Source: Ilyonectria destructans
Taxonomy: Eukaryota; Ascomycota; Sordariomycetes; Hypocreales; Nectriaceae
Reading direction: 5' to 3'
Assembly: GCA_020740775.1 (NCBI GenBank)
Contig: JAHEWK010000004.1
Span: forward strand, 558,001-622,000
DNA length: 64,000 bases
Every line of letters begins with the position of its first letter. The first letter of the stretch is position 1. The notes under the pieces are model-generated. The model was given only the letters and a program-made list of their open reading frames with translations, was not told where the DNA came from and did not search any database. Positions 1 through 11,084 of this stretch are shown here, piece by piece. A program made the position numbers and the translations under genes.

Positions 1-401
1 AGCAAGCATATCTGGAGAAATGGGACTCGATTCGATCGGAAAATACCGGCAAGAAGGCGGACATCATTTTGATGCCCCCCATGCCTCACACTTCTGTGCC
101 ACACGGCAGTTGTCGCTGGGTCGGCTACACCAAGGTGTGGAATTTCCTCGATTATCCGGCTCTGGTGATACCGGGTGGGTCAGTGTGCAAGGAAGATGTC
201 GTTGAGCCCTGGGCGTTTGAGACTTATGGGTCAGAGGATGAGTGGAACAAGAAGCTGTGGGAGGATCATGGAGAGCAGATGGCTTCTCTGGGTCTGCCTG
301 TGGGGTTGCAGATCGTGGGCCGTAAGCTTGAAGAGGAGAAGGTCCTTGCTGCCGGAAAGGTCTTGGACGACCTTCTCAAAGAGGTCGTGGGTAGAGATTA
401 G
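1..401 (+). CDS. Amidase-signature family amidase, C-terminal part (5' end outside window)
   Basis: The frame is open from the window edge (frame starting at base 3) to the TAG at 399-401, giving about 132 residues. The text around CRWVGYTKVWNFLDYPALVIPGG and the later ASLGLPVGLQIVGR is the conserved C-terminal end of fungal acetamidase/general amidases (amidase-signature family), which hydrolyse amides to an acid and ammonia. The catalytic Lys-Ser-Ser part lies upstream of the window, so activity cannot be judged. No intron is visible in this part. The family call is firm; the substrate is unknown. Confidence 0.9.
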   Translation, partial: QAYLEKWDSIRSENTGKKADIILMPPMPHTSVPHGSCRWVGYTKVWNFLDYPALVIPGGSVCKEDVVEPWAFETYGSEDEWNKKLWEDHGEQMASLGLPVGLQIVGRKLEEEKVLAAGKVLDDLLKEVVGRD

Positions 402-738
402 ACTAATCAACACGTCATATTTCCGCCGGGGACCAGTTACTTCTCGCGATTTGATCTTGCCATGATTTATGTCGTATCCTGCTCTTTTTGTCTCCTTATA
501 GAGTAGAGCTAGTAAGAAATTACTATTGTAGGCTTTCAAGTCAATCAATATATACAAAATTACTGGGGGCGTAACGGAACTGATCGGGAGGTAATGGATG
601 TTCCTTCAAGTCACAAAAACATAGCGTTGATCTCCTTCCCTCGTTTCCATTAGCCTAGTGGTTCAAATTGTGCGCTCTTCGGGTTTGAGGCCGTTAAAAC
701 GCCGACCTCGCCTAGATATTTACCCAATCTCATATGTG
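402..738. other. Intergenic region, convergent 3' ends
   Basis: A short gap between the amidase stop and the 3' end of the large minus-strand ORF. Around 650-670 there is a stretch resembling a tRNA A-box, but no matching B-box or cloverleaf. No gene is seen. Confidence 0.5.
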
Positions 739-3700
739 TTAATCCAATGAAACTCGTGAAGAAGTTGGACCTCTAATGATGCAAGATTTGGCAAGGAGTT
801 CATTACTCTCACGTAGTAGCCGAACCTTCTCTCTCAGGATGAGCCTCTTTACCAACAGCGGCCCAACTTTGCTCTTTGTCACCTCCAGTTCGTAATAATG
901 GCCAAAAGCGGACGTTGTATGTTCGGCCTTGACTGTAGCGACGGTATTCAAGGCCCTAGAATTGATCAGGTACGTACCATTTAGCCGCAGCGAGTACTCC
1001 TGTTCCATAGTCTGACGAGATTCGCTTTGCGGCAGCACTTCGAATGCTAGAACACGGCTCGATAGGGCAAAGCGGCCCAAGCCGCGCATCAGGCTGCATT
1101 TCGGCTGGGGTGAATTCACACACTGGTGCCCCGGAGCTTCCAGACAGAAATGAGTAATGCACGCGAAAGTGCTGATGTGCTCACTATCAGACAAGCAGTA
1201 TAGCCAAGGGTTCGTGCGACAGAGAGCCCGAACGCCAGCCTTTTCTTGGTGTAGAGATACCCAAGCAGCCTCGAAAAAGTCGTTTGGTCGTACTCCAGTA
1301 CCTTCCAGTGTCCGGAGGACGGCGAGCGTCAAGTCTTTCAGCTTAAGCGATTGGTCAAGCGGCCTGTTGTCGCTATCGAGCATAGTTGAGGCCCACTTTG
1401 AGAAGTTTTCTGAGCCTTGCAAAGCCTGGAGAATAACAGGTATCGATTCTTCCGAAGTGGAGTATCCCTTGAGCGTGGGGAATTTGTCTCGATGCAATAT
1501 AGGGCCGATAAGTGCAACCACGTCGCAAACCCGAGCTCTGGCCATTACCTCAGTACAGTTGCTGATGAATAGGCCATGAATCTTGCCCATGTTGGCAAGA
1601 ACCTCCTGCGGGCTCTGCCTTTCCGTTATTTGGACTTGTTTCACAGAAGTAGCCGGTCTCCTCTCCCATGTCGTCATGACCTGACTGGTAAAGGAATATC
1701 CAACCTGACCGCCTACTTCATACCCAGCAAACACTGTGTACGATTCATGGCTGCCAATGTCTTTGAGAAAGGGGGCCATTTCCTGACGGCGAGCGATGTC
1801 CGCATCGGTGTTGGTATGAGCACATCGATGGTTTTGATTGCAGGGACCCACTGGTTTGAATTGCTTCGGGGAAGTGGTCTCTAGAAAATGGACCGCGGAA
1901 TACTGGTCATTAGCCTGACTCTTAATCTGGGGCTCCAGTGCAGTGCTTCCAGTAGAGGCCGGGGGGACGCCGATTTGGATCTTGGTATTAAGCTTGATGA
2001 TGGCTCTGAAAAGATCGTCATCGGCATCTACAGCCGCAGTGCCATGCATGCTCCAGTGCCACTTGGGAACCGCTGGCTCGGATTTGCTCCTGACTGGGTG
2101 AAGTATTCCACCACCGATTTCCACTCCACTGACGGTGAACTCTTTGCCACCGTTGGCTAAAAGTCGTTCCGTGACCAGCAGTTTGCCAGGGCCCCATATG
2201 GACAAAACTTCCTGGATCGAGCACACCAAATCGAAGCGTGTTGGAGTCTCTGGCCGCGGTGACGGCTCCCCGAACACTAAAACGTTCTGGCCTAGCATAT
2301 CTCCAAAACATGTCAAGGAGCAAGTCGATGCGGTTATTCTTGAGCCTCCATTCTTGTTTGCTCCATCCAGAAAAATTTGGTCCAAATCATGTGCGAGGAA
2401 GGACGAGCCTAAAGGAGAGCATGAACCCCGAACACCAGATTGAACAGCCAGACACAGGGCTTGTATTGCCAATACAGAGAGGTGAAGAGCTGCCGTAGGG
2501 CCTGGCCTAGCCACTCTCAAATCTGTACCAAATTTCTCTAATATATGAAGGAGGCATTTCATGAGGTTTGATAGATTCGAGTTTAGTGGTTCTCTGTTTC
2601 GAGTCAGAGCCCTGTCTATAGCACCTATTGCAAATACTGCAGGGCCAAACAACGCAAACCAACCAAAACGGATCACTGGATCAAGCAAGCCTGTCGCGGG
2701 GGGAAGCACACCGCGTACATCCGGTGTAGATGGAGGACCAGTGTCCCAGGCCAACATTTCGAGAGCTTGAGTACGTTGCTTTGTTCGGAGAAGAGAAAAA
2801 TACGAGTTTTTTATCTCTTCGAAGGCCGAGAAGAATTTTTCCAGCATAAGTATGGTAATTATTTCCGTTGATATGACGTGGCTCCTTGATATGTGTTTCT
2901 CTCTCTTCAGGAATGGAATACCAAATGGAAACCTTCCTTTCTCTTGGCATATTTGTAGGGCCACCTTTAGTCGTTTGATCATAGATGTGATACGAACAAT
3001 TAGATTCGAGGTAACGGATATATTCCAATCCAGCCATTGTTCTGAGCCACTGGTCGTGAAGTCGGGCTCTTTATAACCGAGAAGCGAAACCTTAGCATAA
3101 TGCAACATTGAAGCGGGGTTGTTTTTGATCGACACGTGCGTACGGAATTCTTGCAGCTGGTAGTTCTCATTGAATTTCGGGACAGATGTTTCGGTCCATC
3201 TTTGATCGGCAGAATTGAGTCCAGGCAGAGGAATAAATCCGGCAAGCCCAAGCAATGAGTCGATCTGAAACGGAAGATTTCCACTCAATCCATCAGTTGA
3301 GTTGCCCAATTCATTGCGTTCTGGCCATATACAGGGTAGCATGAAGCTCTGTATTCGAGTCGTCTCGGGCGAAGCATTCTGGTCATCATGGCATGTAAGG
3401 AGCTGGGACAGATTCTCACATCCTGAATGATCGGGCGATCCACAGAAGCTCCCCCTCTGCAGCTTGATGTTCTTATCGTGCGCCCCTGCCAGACTAGCCC
3501 CACAGCGAAATAGAGCCTCTGATATGATCCAGGGCTCCTCAGTAACGTAGTCAGCGAGAAAGTTTGTGACAAACTCGACATCATCTCCAGCCTCATTGAA
3601 ACCGATCAGCTCTGAGATCCAACTGTCCTCGTCGCCTGATTCTTGCCGGGCCAGGCGCGATTTCACCACAGGGTGAATCGTATCTCGAATAGATTTTCGA

Positions 3701-3912
3701 GCCGCAGCGAAATCCGATGACTGGGACAGCTGCTGCTGTTTCAGTGCGAGGCCAGGAATCGAGTCCAGAAATTTCTTTATGGGGCTAGTCAAAGACATTT
3801 GAGTGATATTTTCAGGGAGTCTGGATGATTTGTAGTTCAACAGACTGATTTTTTCAGCGTCTTTTTGAAGTCTTGCGGAGTGAACGCACGAAGTATTGCG
3901 GGGTAAATTCAT
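739..3912 (-). CDS. Large uncharacterised fungal protein, single exon (1057 aa)
   Basis: A single uninterrupted 1057-codon frame, far too long to arise by chance. I cannot assign a named domain. A second methionine at residue 39 (base 3798) is followed by SLTSPIKKFLDSIPGLALKQ, which looks like a natural N-terminus, so the true start may be 3798. The protein has no clear signal peptide. Its middle has a block around FDLVCSIQEVLSIWGPGKLL followed by a GGGI motif and a WHW motif. The C-terminal third carries several Cys and His residues (LCRTNPWLYCLSDSEHIS, ACITHFCLEAPGHQC). From memory this pattern recalls a family of long, intron-poor hypothetical proteins in moulds; that is inference. The gene is convergent with the amidase. 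Confidence 0.7.
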   Translation of the reverse strand: MNLPRNTSCVHSARLQKDAEKISLLNYKSSRLPENITQMSLTSPIKKFLDSIPGLALKQQQLSQSSDFAAARKSIRDTIHPVVKSRLARQESGDEDSWISELIGFNEAGDDVEFVTNFLADYVTEEPWIISEALFRCGASLAGAHDKNIKLQRGSFCGSPDHSGCENLSQLLTCHDDQNASPETTRIQSFMLPCIWPERNELGNSTDGLSGNLPFQIDSLLGLAGFIPLPGLNSADQRWTETSVPKFNENYQLQEFRTHVSIKNNPASMLHYAKVSLLGYKEPDFTTSGSEQWLDWNISVTSNLIVRITSMIKRLKVALQICQEKGRFPFGIPFLKREKHISRSHVISTEIITILMLEKFFSAFEEIKNSYFSLLRTKQRTQALEMLAWDTGPPSTPDVRGVLPPATGLLDPVIRFGWFALFGPAVFAIGAIDRALTRNREPLNSNLSNLMKCLLHILEKFGTDLRVARPGPTAALHLSVLAIQALCLAVQSGVRGSCSPLGSSFLAHDLDQIFLDGANKNGGSRITASTCSLTCFGDMLGQNVLVFGEPSPRPETPTRFDLVCSIQEVLSIWGPGKLLVTERLLANGGKEFTVSGVEIGGGILHPVRSKSEPAVPKWHWSMHGTAAVDADDDLFRAIIKLNTKIQIGVPPASTGSTALEPQIKSQANDQYSAVHFLETTSPKQFKPVGPCNQNHRCAHTNTDADIARRQEMAPFLKDIGSHESYTVFAGYEVGGQVGYSFTSQVMTTWERRPATSVKQVQITERQSPQEVLANMGKIHGLFISNCTEVMARARVCDVVALIGPILHRDKFPTLKGYSTSEESIPVILQALQGSENFSKWASTMLDSDNRPLDQSLKLKDLTLAVLRTLEGTGVRPNDFFEAAWVSLHQEKAGVRALCRTNPWLYCLSDSEHISTFACITHFCLEAPGHQCVNSPQPKCSLMRGLGRFALSSRVLAFEVLPQSESRQTMEQEYSLRLNGTYLINSRALNTVATVKAEHTTSAFGHYYELEVTKSKVGPLLVKRLILREKVRLLRESNELLAKSCIIRGPTSSRVSLD

Positions 3913-5200
3913 GTCTAAATATCGGCCTAAGCTGCCAAGGCAGAAGCGGTCACCTGTCGATGTCAGCCTGATAGGCGACCATGGCAGTTTGCCTCATTCT
4001 GCCGCCCGGTTCAGGCGAGTGGGTGTGGAGCGGTGCGATTCGTGAGTTTAGATGCACATTGGTAGTGACAACGGTCTACTTACTAATAGCTCATTGCGGA
4101 AGGGCTTCTAACATCTGATCTCTATCTAGACTTAGAGGGTTGAGCCTCAATGTTTGTGTCGCAATACCGCTACAGCAAAAGGGAACGATCAATTCCCTTG
4201 CTGGTAGCGTTATTGTGGTCCATATCTCCGTCTAACAGCTTGGAGGTCTGCGATCTATTCCAGCACCGACAACCGCACATATGACCTTGTATGGAATAAG
4301 CGTCATTCACTTAATCTACATAAAAACGGCAGCATCGTCACTGTGTTACCTTAAATAATTAGAGTGAGTCCCAAGCAGTCACTGAACAGGATCTGCGCCC
4401 TCTCTCCATCCCGGCACCTTCGAACTTCTTTCGGTCAACGTTATTCAGCAAGTCTCAGCAAGTCTCTTGTTTGCCTCATTCGCATTTTTAGGCACCCAAT
4501 GGCATCCCGCCACATCATTCACGTTCGTTTGTCCAGCCAGCCACCTCCTTAGCGCAGCACAAGAGCCAATGGTTAGTTCGAAAGAAAGCCAAGTTCTACC
4601 ATGGCTGCCTTCGTGTGTTGTTGCCTAACATTCGGCATGCCGCTACATCAGTTGGATGTAAAAGCCTGGAGAGTCCGAGACAGTCCCAGCCAGCCATGCT
4701 CTTCACTGGCGATGAGGCTATCGGAGATAACAAACTCGTCGGCGGTGACGACTTCCACAAAATGCTCGACGTGTCGTCAGCTCGTCCTGACACCGCGGCG
4801 ATTTGGGGCCCAGGCTTAAATATATGTCTAAAGGCGGCTTTCCAGTAAAGTTGATAATGATATTACTTAGCGATTCCGAAGGATGGAAAGGATTGGTGTA
4901 GAGATCGTAGGTACCAAAGTGTTCAGCCTAAGAAGTGAGCAACGAGTTGATGGGGCTGAGGGGGGCTGATGCAATGGTAAGGCGTTATTTAGCGGGATAG
5001 CAAAAGTCCCGAAAGCGGCCATTTGTACCAACTTTGAAGTCGCTCAACTTTCGGTTGGTATTACCAGGTGAGTTTCAGCCAAACCTCACACCAGCACTCC
5101 TCTAATCGGCAATCAAGCAAGTCAACCGCCAAAGAAGAAATCGAATATGAAAATGATGGCATTTAGCTCGGGTAATTACGTATCAGCGCTATCTCCCAGG
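3913..5200. other. Intergenic region without a recognisable gene
   Basis: About 1.3 kb between the start of the large orphan ORF and the 3' end of the deacetylase. It holds only overlapping ORFs under 80 codons (for example at 4364-4552 and 4596-4848) with no family resemblance. It should include the promoter of the minus-strand orphan gene. Confidence 0.5.
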
Positions 5201-6527
5201 CTACTCCGCCTGTGTCTTCTTCCACTCATCAAACTTCTTCATAACCTCTTCCTTGCTCGCAGGCATGAGCGCTCCTTCAGGGACAGGATTCTTGCTCTTA
5301 AAGTGATCGGCCATCTTTGTTAGGTCAACATACCGCCATCTTCGAGTACTCACGAGCCAGTGGAACTTTAGGGACGTCGCTTACCTCGGCCATTGTAACC
5401 CATTCAACGCCTTCGTGCTTGTTAATATGCTCGATGATGCGCTCGTGCATCAGGAGCACATGAGGTCTTCCAGAAACATCGGGATGAATTGTCATGGGGA
5501 AAATGAATTCGTCTGCAGTTTCGCTTGAGTCAGCCAATGTTTTTTCTCGAGGAACGAAAAGTACAAACCATATTCCCTGTAAAAGTAGTCAAAGTGATCT
5601 TTCCAGATATCTTCGACGTCTCTGAATAACGGTTAGTATTGGTTTTCTATTGGTAATCAGGTCCACTTGCCTTGGGTTCACCCAACCGTGTGAGTTTGCG
5701 GAATTCTTGATAAACATCATCGGAGGCAGGTCATCGATGTACCATGAGCCAGGAATCTCCACCAATCCAGTTTCTTGTCCCTTGACCAAGGGCTTCATCC
5801 ATGTCTCGGCTTTCTGCTTGTAGTCGATCTTGGTCCAAGAATCTCCTGTTCGTAGCCAGTATGCTTGACAATCATGGTGCGACATGGAGTGGTCGTACTC
5901 AATGCCGTAGCTTAGCATCAGCTCAGTGCCCTCCTCACTGGTTTCCCACCACGGAGCCACGCTTCCACGGGGCGGCTTCCCGCAAAATTCTGTGAGCATC
6001 TTCCATGTCTTGTCAAGAACATCGCGCTGCTGCTCCAGCGTCATGTCCACGGGGTTCTCGTGGCTGTAACCATGCAAGCCAATCTCATGTCCTGCGTCTC
6101 GCACCATGGCACATTCCTCTGGGAAAGTCTCTAAGGAGTGGCCTGGGATAAACCATGACGCCTTAATATTGTACTTGTCAAACAGCTTAAGGAGACGACG
6201 AGTGCCAATAGTTCCGGCCCACAAGCCTAAAATAGCGCATTCATGTCAAAATACAATCGTCCAATAGTTGTAGATCCCCTGTCACGAAATTGAGAGTAGG
6301 CGGGGTCGGAATGCCCAGATTCGGGATGGGCTCTAGGGTAAATGGTTGACAAGCTTACCTCTGCTGATATCGCTTGTGCTGTCTTCGCCACCGTATGAGC
6401 CAAGCCATCCCGCAACAGCATCAATATCCACACCGTAGCTATTGAAGAAAAGAATGATTGTGAGTAGGAGACCTCAAATAGTGGCAGTGACTGATGCTTA
6501 CCACACGAGAACCTTCTTCTTGCCCAT
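5201..6527 (-). CDS. Polysaccharide deacetylase, NodB/CE4 family, PgdA-like (318 aa, 6 exons)
   Basis: Exons read from the minus strand are 6527-6502, 6438-6359, 6226-5671, 5621-5569, 5512-5385 and 5314-5201; all phases agree and give 318 residues. Landmarks are [20 protein letters not shown] near the N-terminus, [14 protein letters not shown], the metal/catalytic segment [19 protein letters not shown], and [10 protein letters not shown] near the C-terminus. From memory, order and wording are very close to bacterial PgdA-like enzymes (Helicobacter PgdA group), which N-deacetylate GlcNAc-containing polymers. The third intron starts with GC (AAG|GCAAGT), a GC-AG intron that is required to keep frame. 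There is no signal peptide, so it is probably cytosolic and the true substrate may not be cell wall. Confidence 0.88.
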
Positions 6528-7866
6528 CTTGTCTGTATAACCGACGGTTTGGCCTTAGAGACGGTTGATGGTAGTGTTAAACAGCGAATAGAAGTCGCTA
6601 AAGGTTGTGGAGTTTAGTTTGTAAGGAGGTTCTACTGTGTGGAGGACAGGTACAGAATGGTCTGGAAGTCGGAGAGACCAGGGACCCGTGTGTGGTCAGG
6701 GCCTTATATGTTAGGAAGTGAACTGGTGGTTAATTCACTTATCGCTGATACGCTGTACTTGGGGACTACAGTGAGGATAAGGGGGAGGGGAAGGTACATC
6801 GTTCAGTTAGACTACGTTCTAGAGCATTGGGCTACATAATCAAGACGCTACAAAAATACACCAGAAATAGCCACGGCATTATAATACAGGGCTGTGAATA
6901 TTACTGGTATTCACAAATTTATTAATTTTACTCCCGACCTTACAAAACAATTAATCACTGCCTATAAACATGCCTAATTGTCTCTAATAAAATTATATGC
7001 AAATATTCAGGTTCTGTCAGCTAAGTTGTTTAGCGAGGAGAGAATACTTAGTACGGTCATAGATAAGACCGCTAAATCTAGCTAGTTTGTTATTATTAGT
7101 GTGCATGTAGCACTGAAGCCGTAACACATTATGTCCCACTCTCAAATCTACATTTTTTGTCTCCCACTCTTGAGAAGGATCATGTAGGCTAGGACCATCT
7201 ACGTATCCCCACTTCTGCATCTTATCGGGCAGATGCCTCCACAGGCTGTACGTCGGAATGATCGGACTTGGCTCTATGCATTTCGTGAGTGGATATTTAG
7301 AGGGGTAACCAGTCTGCGCCATTACCGGTGGAGGCATCTCTTATCCGTTTCAATGTCGTAGAGAATCTCATTCATGCACATGAATATTCCCCCACTCTTT
7401 GCAAGGTAGTGGTACTACGTAGATGCACTTTGGGTTTCTAGAATCACTCCCTCCCACTCTCAATCTATTCTGTCCTCCCCATTTCCACTCTTCGCGCCCA
7501 CTCTACGCTTGGGGGAAATGCATCACGCGGTGATGATTCATTGAGGAGATCTCGGCATGCTCTGCTTAAGCCGGCAGATCGGAGAACGGATCGCACTCCA
7601 TCCCAGATGGCCCACCTCGTAGTCGGGGTGATAAGCCACGCCCATTGTATACCCCTCTTGAGAGGAGGAGTCCGGCTTGTGGAAGTGAGATAGCTCGGTG
7701 CACATCTAGTATCACCCCCAAGAGCCTCAATCATCCGCCCACATCACCACCTCCTGCAATTCACTCGCCACCCAGTTACCCAAAAATAAATTAGCAGAGG
7801 TCACCGTCTGTACACCAGCATAATCACAACCTTCGTTTCCTAATTGAACTACCCACACCACCACCA
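6528..7866. other. Intergenic region, partly AT-rich, no clear gene
   Basis: Promoters of the deacetylase (leftward) and the SDR (rightward) lie here. Bases about 6840-7010 are AT-rich. Minus-strand ORFs at 7017-7337 (106 codons) and 7465-7734 (89 codons) show no family resemblance and are not called. Confidence 0.5.
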
Positions 7867-8800
7867 ATGTCTCAGGTACGTTGAATGTCGACAGAGCAGT
7901 CTTAGTCTCAAATTGCCATCCCCTCAGAATGGCAGAGAAAATAACTCATTGAATGAAAGCTTATTTGTCATTCTAAATATAGTTCTCTCTCAAAGGCCGT
8001 GTGGCCATTGTCACCGGTGGTGCCGGAGGTTGTGGATTTGCCTTTACCGAAGGACTTACTGAAGCCGGCGCAGATGTCGCCATTTTTGACATGACGCATC
8101 CTCCATCTTCAGATATTGAGGCGCTTTCATCCAAATATGGTGTCCAGGTGAAGTCCTACATCGTCGACGTGACGTCAATGTCAAGCCTTGAAACCGGATT
8201 TTCCGCCGTCAAGAGCGACTTCAACGGCAAACTCGATATTCTTGTTGCATGCGCGGGCGTGAACAAAAACGTCGAATTCCTAGACACAAAGGAAGAAGAC
8301 TTTGAGAGATTGTTCAGAGTTAACTGCAAGGGCGTTTATTTCTCCGCCAAGTTCGCCGCGGAGGCCATGATCGCCAACGGAACCAAGTGCGGCAGCATTA
8401 TCCTCGTAGCCAGCATTGCGTCTCACATTGCAATTCGGTCGCAGCGATCCTCAGCTTACTGCGGAACCAAGGGCGCGGTTCGTGCCATGGTTGCGCCCAT
8501 CGCCGCGGAGCTGAATGCACATGGCATCCGTGTCAACTCGATTAGCCCCGGTTACGTTAAGACGAACATGACGGCTGCTTTCCCTCATCTTCTTGAAGGG
8601 TGGAAGGACGAGATCATGAACCATCGCGTTGCCGAGCCTAATGACATCAAGGGAGCTTGCGTCTTTTTGGCCAGTGATGCCAGCAAGTATGTCGAGTCCA
8701 GCCCTATTCGCTACCATAATGGTAGAACTATGCTAATTTGATTGATAGATATTGTACCGGAAGTGATATTTTGGTTGACGGAGGCGTTACAAAATGGTAA
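7867..8800 (+). CDS. Short-chain dehydrogenase/reductase, sorbose/xylulose-reductase-like (254 aa)
   Basis: Exons are 7867-7875 (9 nt, Met-Ser-Gln), 7983-8686 and 8749-8800, ending at TAA. The Rossmann glycine motif TGGAGGCGFA is at about residues 15-24, the NNAG-type motif appears as ACAG, and the active-site set is ILVASIAS (Ser) followed by AYCGTK (Tyr, Lys). It ends with the usual YCTGSDILVDGGVTKW. Length and motifs fit classical NADP(H)-dependent fungal sorbose/mannitol/xylulose-type reductases; the substrate is not determined. The first coding exon of only three codons is supported by a GTACGT donor, an acceptor before TTCTCTCTC and a good family N-terminus. The gene is convergent with the oxygenase at 9207-10399. 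Confidence 0.9.
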
Positions 8801-9206
8801 CCGTGGTCGATATTTAAGTATAGATTATTACGAGCATGTAGGCTGCTGTGATAAATGCATCATGCCATGATTTGGTCTGCTGAATGAATAAAATGACCTT
8901 TATGCGACTTTATGCACTAAACCCCGTACATTTAAAGACCTTAATTTGTGGCAAACCGTCATCTTTGATCCGCAAGTGATAACAATGACACACACCACCG
9001 ACTTATCATTGAATAGGGATATTCAACCAGTAGAGCCATTTGTGAGTAGAATCCACTGCATCTTAGAGAACGTCTGGAGGTTCTTATGGTCCATATTCGC
9101 TTCAAACACTCAACGATGCACATATCCAGCACAAGATTTTGCAAATACTTTGACAGAATTCATTTGACTATTCTTTACATGACTTTAAACCGCGGTGATC
9201 ACTAGT
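8801..9206. other. Intergenic region between convergent genes
   Basis: About 400 bases of shared 3' flank between the SDR and the oxygenase. Short ORFs on both strands have no resemblance to known proteins. Confidence 0.5.
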
Positions 9207-10399
9207 TTACGCCACTGGGGTCTGAGCCTGACCGGCCATCCTTTCCAAACCCTGTTTGTAGAGCTGCGCCCGTCCATATGACTCCGCGTAAGCTGCAGAA
9301 ACGGCCTCTTCCACTGTCACGGCGCCAAACTTGGCAGGCTTATCTTCGGACTTGCAGGTGGGGATGCACTCAACAAGATAGTCGGGGTTTCCAGACACAA
9401 ATACAGGAATGGAGTAGCGCTCCTTGCCGGACTTGTTGATGACACGGTGGATGTTGCTCTTGTACTTTTCGTTGGTCCACCTTGCCATGAGGTTGCCCAG
9501 GTTCACAACATATGCGCCCTCGGTAGGAGCAACCTGTTTATTCATTAGCGACCGCGGGAATATATGGGACTGTTGTGGATAAAGAGACGTCATGCAATGG
9601 AGCGTGGTAGACTTACATCAATCCAAGTCTCGTTTTGCTTGTCCCAGACCTGAAGGCCATCTACAGTATCCTGGAGAAGCATTGTGATGGCACCGAAATC
9701 GGTGTGGGCTCCAATACCTCGAGTAAGCTTGTCATCTCCGTCCTTAGGCTGGGTTGGGTAGTGGAGGAGACGCATGGTGGCGACGGCACCATCCATGAAC
9801 TTGGAAAAGTAAGTCTCCTCCAAGTCCAGGGACAATGCCAGGACTCTCATCAAGTCTGAGGCTAGCCTTAACGTTGAAGAGTAGTAGTTCATGGAGTCGC
9901 CGCGGAAGCTTTCGAGGTCGCTACCAAGACCCTCGGGCCACTGGTTAGGCCCGCTGTTAAGCTTCTTGTTGAGGAAATAAGGATGCGTCTCGGGAATCTC
10001 AGCGCCGATGTAGAATCCCTCCTTCAGTTCAGGCTTGGTTCCTTCCTCCAGGATCTGGGACCTGAGCATCTCATAGCCACGGTTCCAGGTATTGTTTTCC
10101 TTGGCGACCTTCTTCTTCTCCTCCAGCGGCATGGCAAAGAACTTCTTTGCGCCCTCCATAACGGCTTTCTGCTGCGTCAAGGGAACAGAGTGGCCGATAA
10201 TCTGGAAAAAGCCATTGTAGAGACAGCTGGCGCGAACCTGGTCCACGACCTTTTGCTTGAGAGTGGGGTCCCCAGAGTAGAAGCCTACAAATTGCAAATG
10301 TTAGACACTAGTTCGCTTATAAGGACATCCAGCATTCATGCTGGGTTGAGGGACCGACGAACCCGCGAAGTCAATGATTGGGATTTCCAGCTTGGACAT
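9207..10399 (-). CDS. 2-oxoglutarate/Fe(II)-dependent oxygenase, isopenicillin-N-synthase-like (343 aa)
   Basis: Exons are 10399-10363, 10284-9617 and 9533-9207, giving 343 residues in consistent phase. The N-terminus IPIIDFAG plus NGFFQIIGHSVP is the DIOX_N signature. The metal triad is visible as HTD (in GIGAHTDFGAIT) and the distal His in NIHRV. The 2-oxoglutarate-binding Arg-x-Ser is in ERYSIPVF. This fold oxidises small molecules (hydroxylation, desaturation, ring closure) and is common in moulds; the substrate cannot be read. A branch-like CTAAC lies about 25 nt before the exon 2 acceptor. Convergent with the SDR, so co-regulation is possible but unproven. Confidence 0.93.
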
Positions 10400-11084
10400 G
10401 ATGAATTGTAATTGGACTTGGCGAAGCAAGCAGTAATTTGAGATGTCAATTGCTTTAGAGCTAGTAGTCTTGGTTGCTGGTGATAGTAATTTCGAGTTGA
10501 ACGGCGTCAAGGTGATGAATGTTATATTTTCATGAGTGGGATGGATTCTGCGATGCCACAGCCTGTCCACTCATGACCCGAAGTCCAGCCACATCAAGTG
10601 ACGAGTCAATTAGCGCTGGAAGGCCGCGTTGAAGCAGGCTAGACTCGGGTTTGATTCAAAAGTGGGGTGCAAGACTGATGCTGGTGCAGTGTAGATAAGG
10701 TGGGAGCGGGCGTTAGCTCTGCAGAATGCTTCAATTATGACTGGAAGATAGCGAAGATAAGCGGTACACTTTCCAATTCAGGGACTGGCTTCTGCGTCGC
10801 CGGTAGTTTGACTCGCGGTTTCGGCCCATTCCGACCCCCACGATAAAGACGGAGGGACAAGACTACGATAAGCCGAGTATCCGATAATCGGGCGTGCTGA
10901 TTAATAATGGTACTCACAGAACCGAAAACTGCACTCAAATGATTGCCTATGACGGGCCTGGGGTTGCTGACATTCTGTTGACCTCAAAAGCAGGGTCTAT
11001 GAGTTAATACCAGTACGGCTGCATATACACACCGTACATCGGAGTGCCTTGCCCTGAGCTGTCGCACTCCCTCCTAGAAGCTCC
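10400..11084. other. Intergenic region, divergent promoters
   Basis: Upstream flank of the oxygenase (leftward) and the ankyrin ORF (rightward). No gene or clear repeat is seen. Confidence 0.5.

Noticed and set aside
640..720. tRNA-like A-box (TAGCCTAGTGG)
   Set aside because: No B-box GGTTCGANTCC at the right distance and no acceptor-stem pairing. Could be chance or a very old tRNA/SINE remnant.
7017..7337. 106-codon minus-strand ORF in AT-rich DNA
   Set aside because: No family resemblance and no neighbouring exon.
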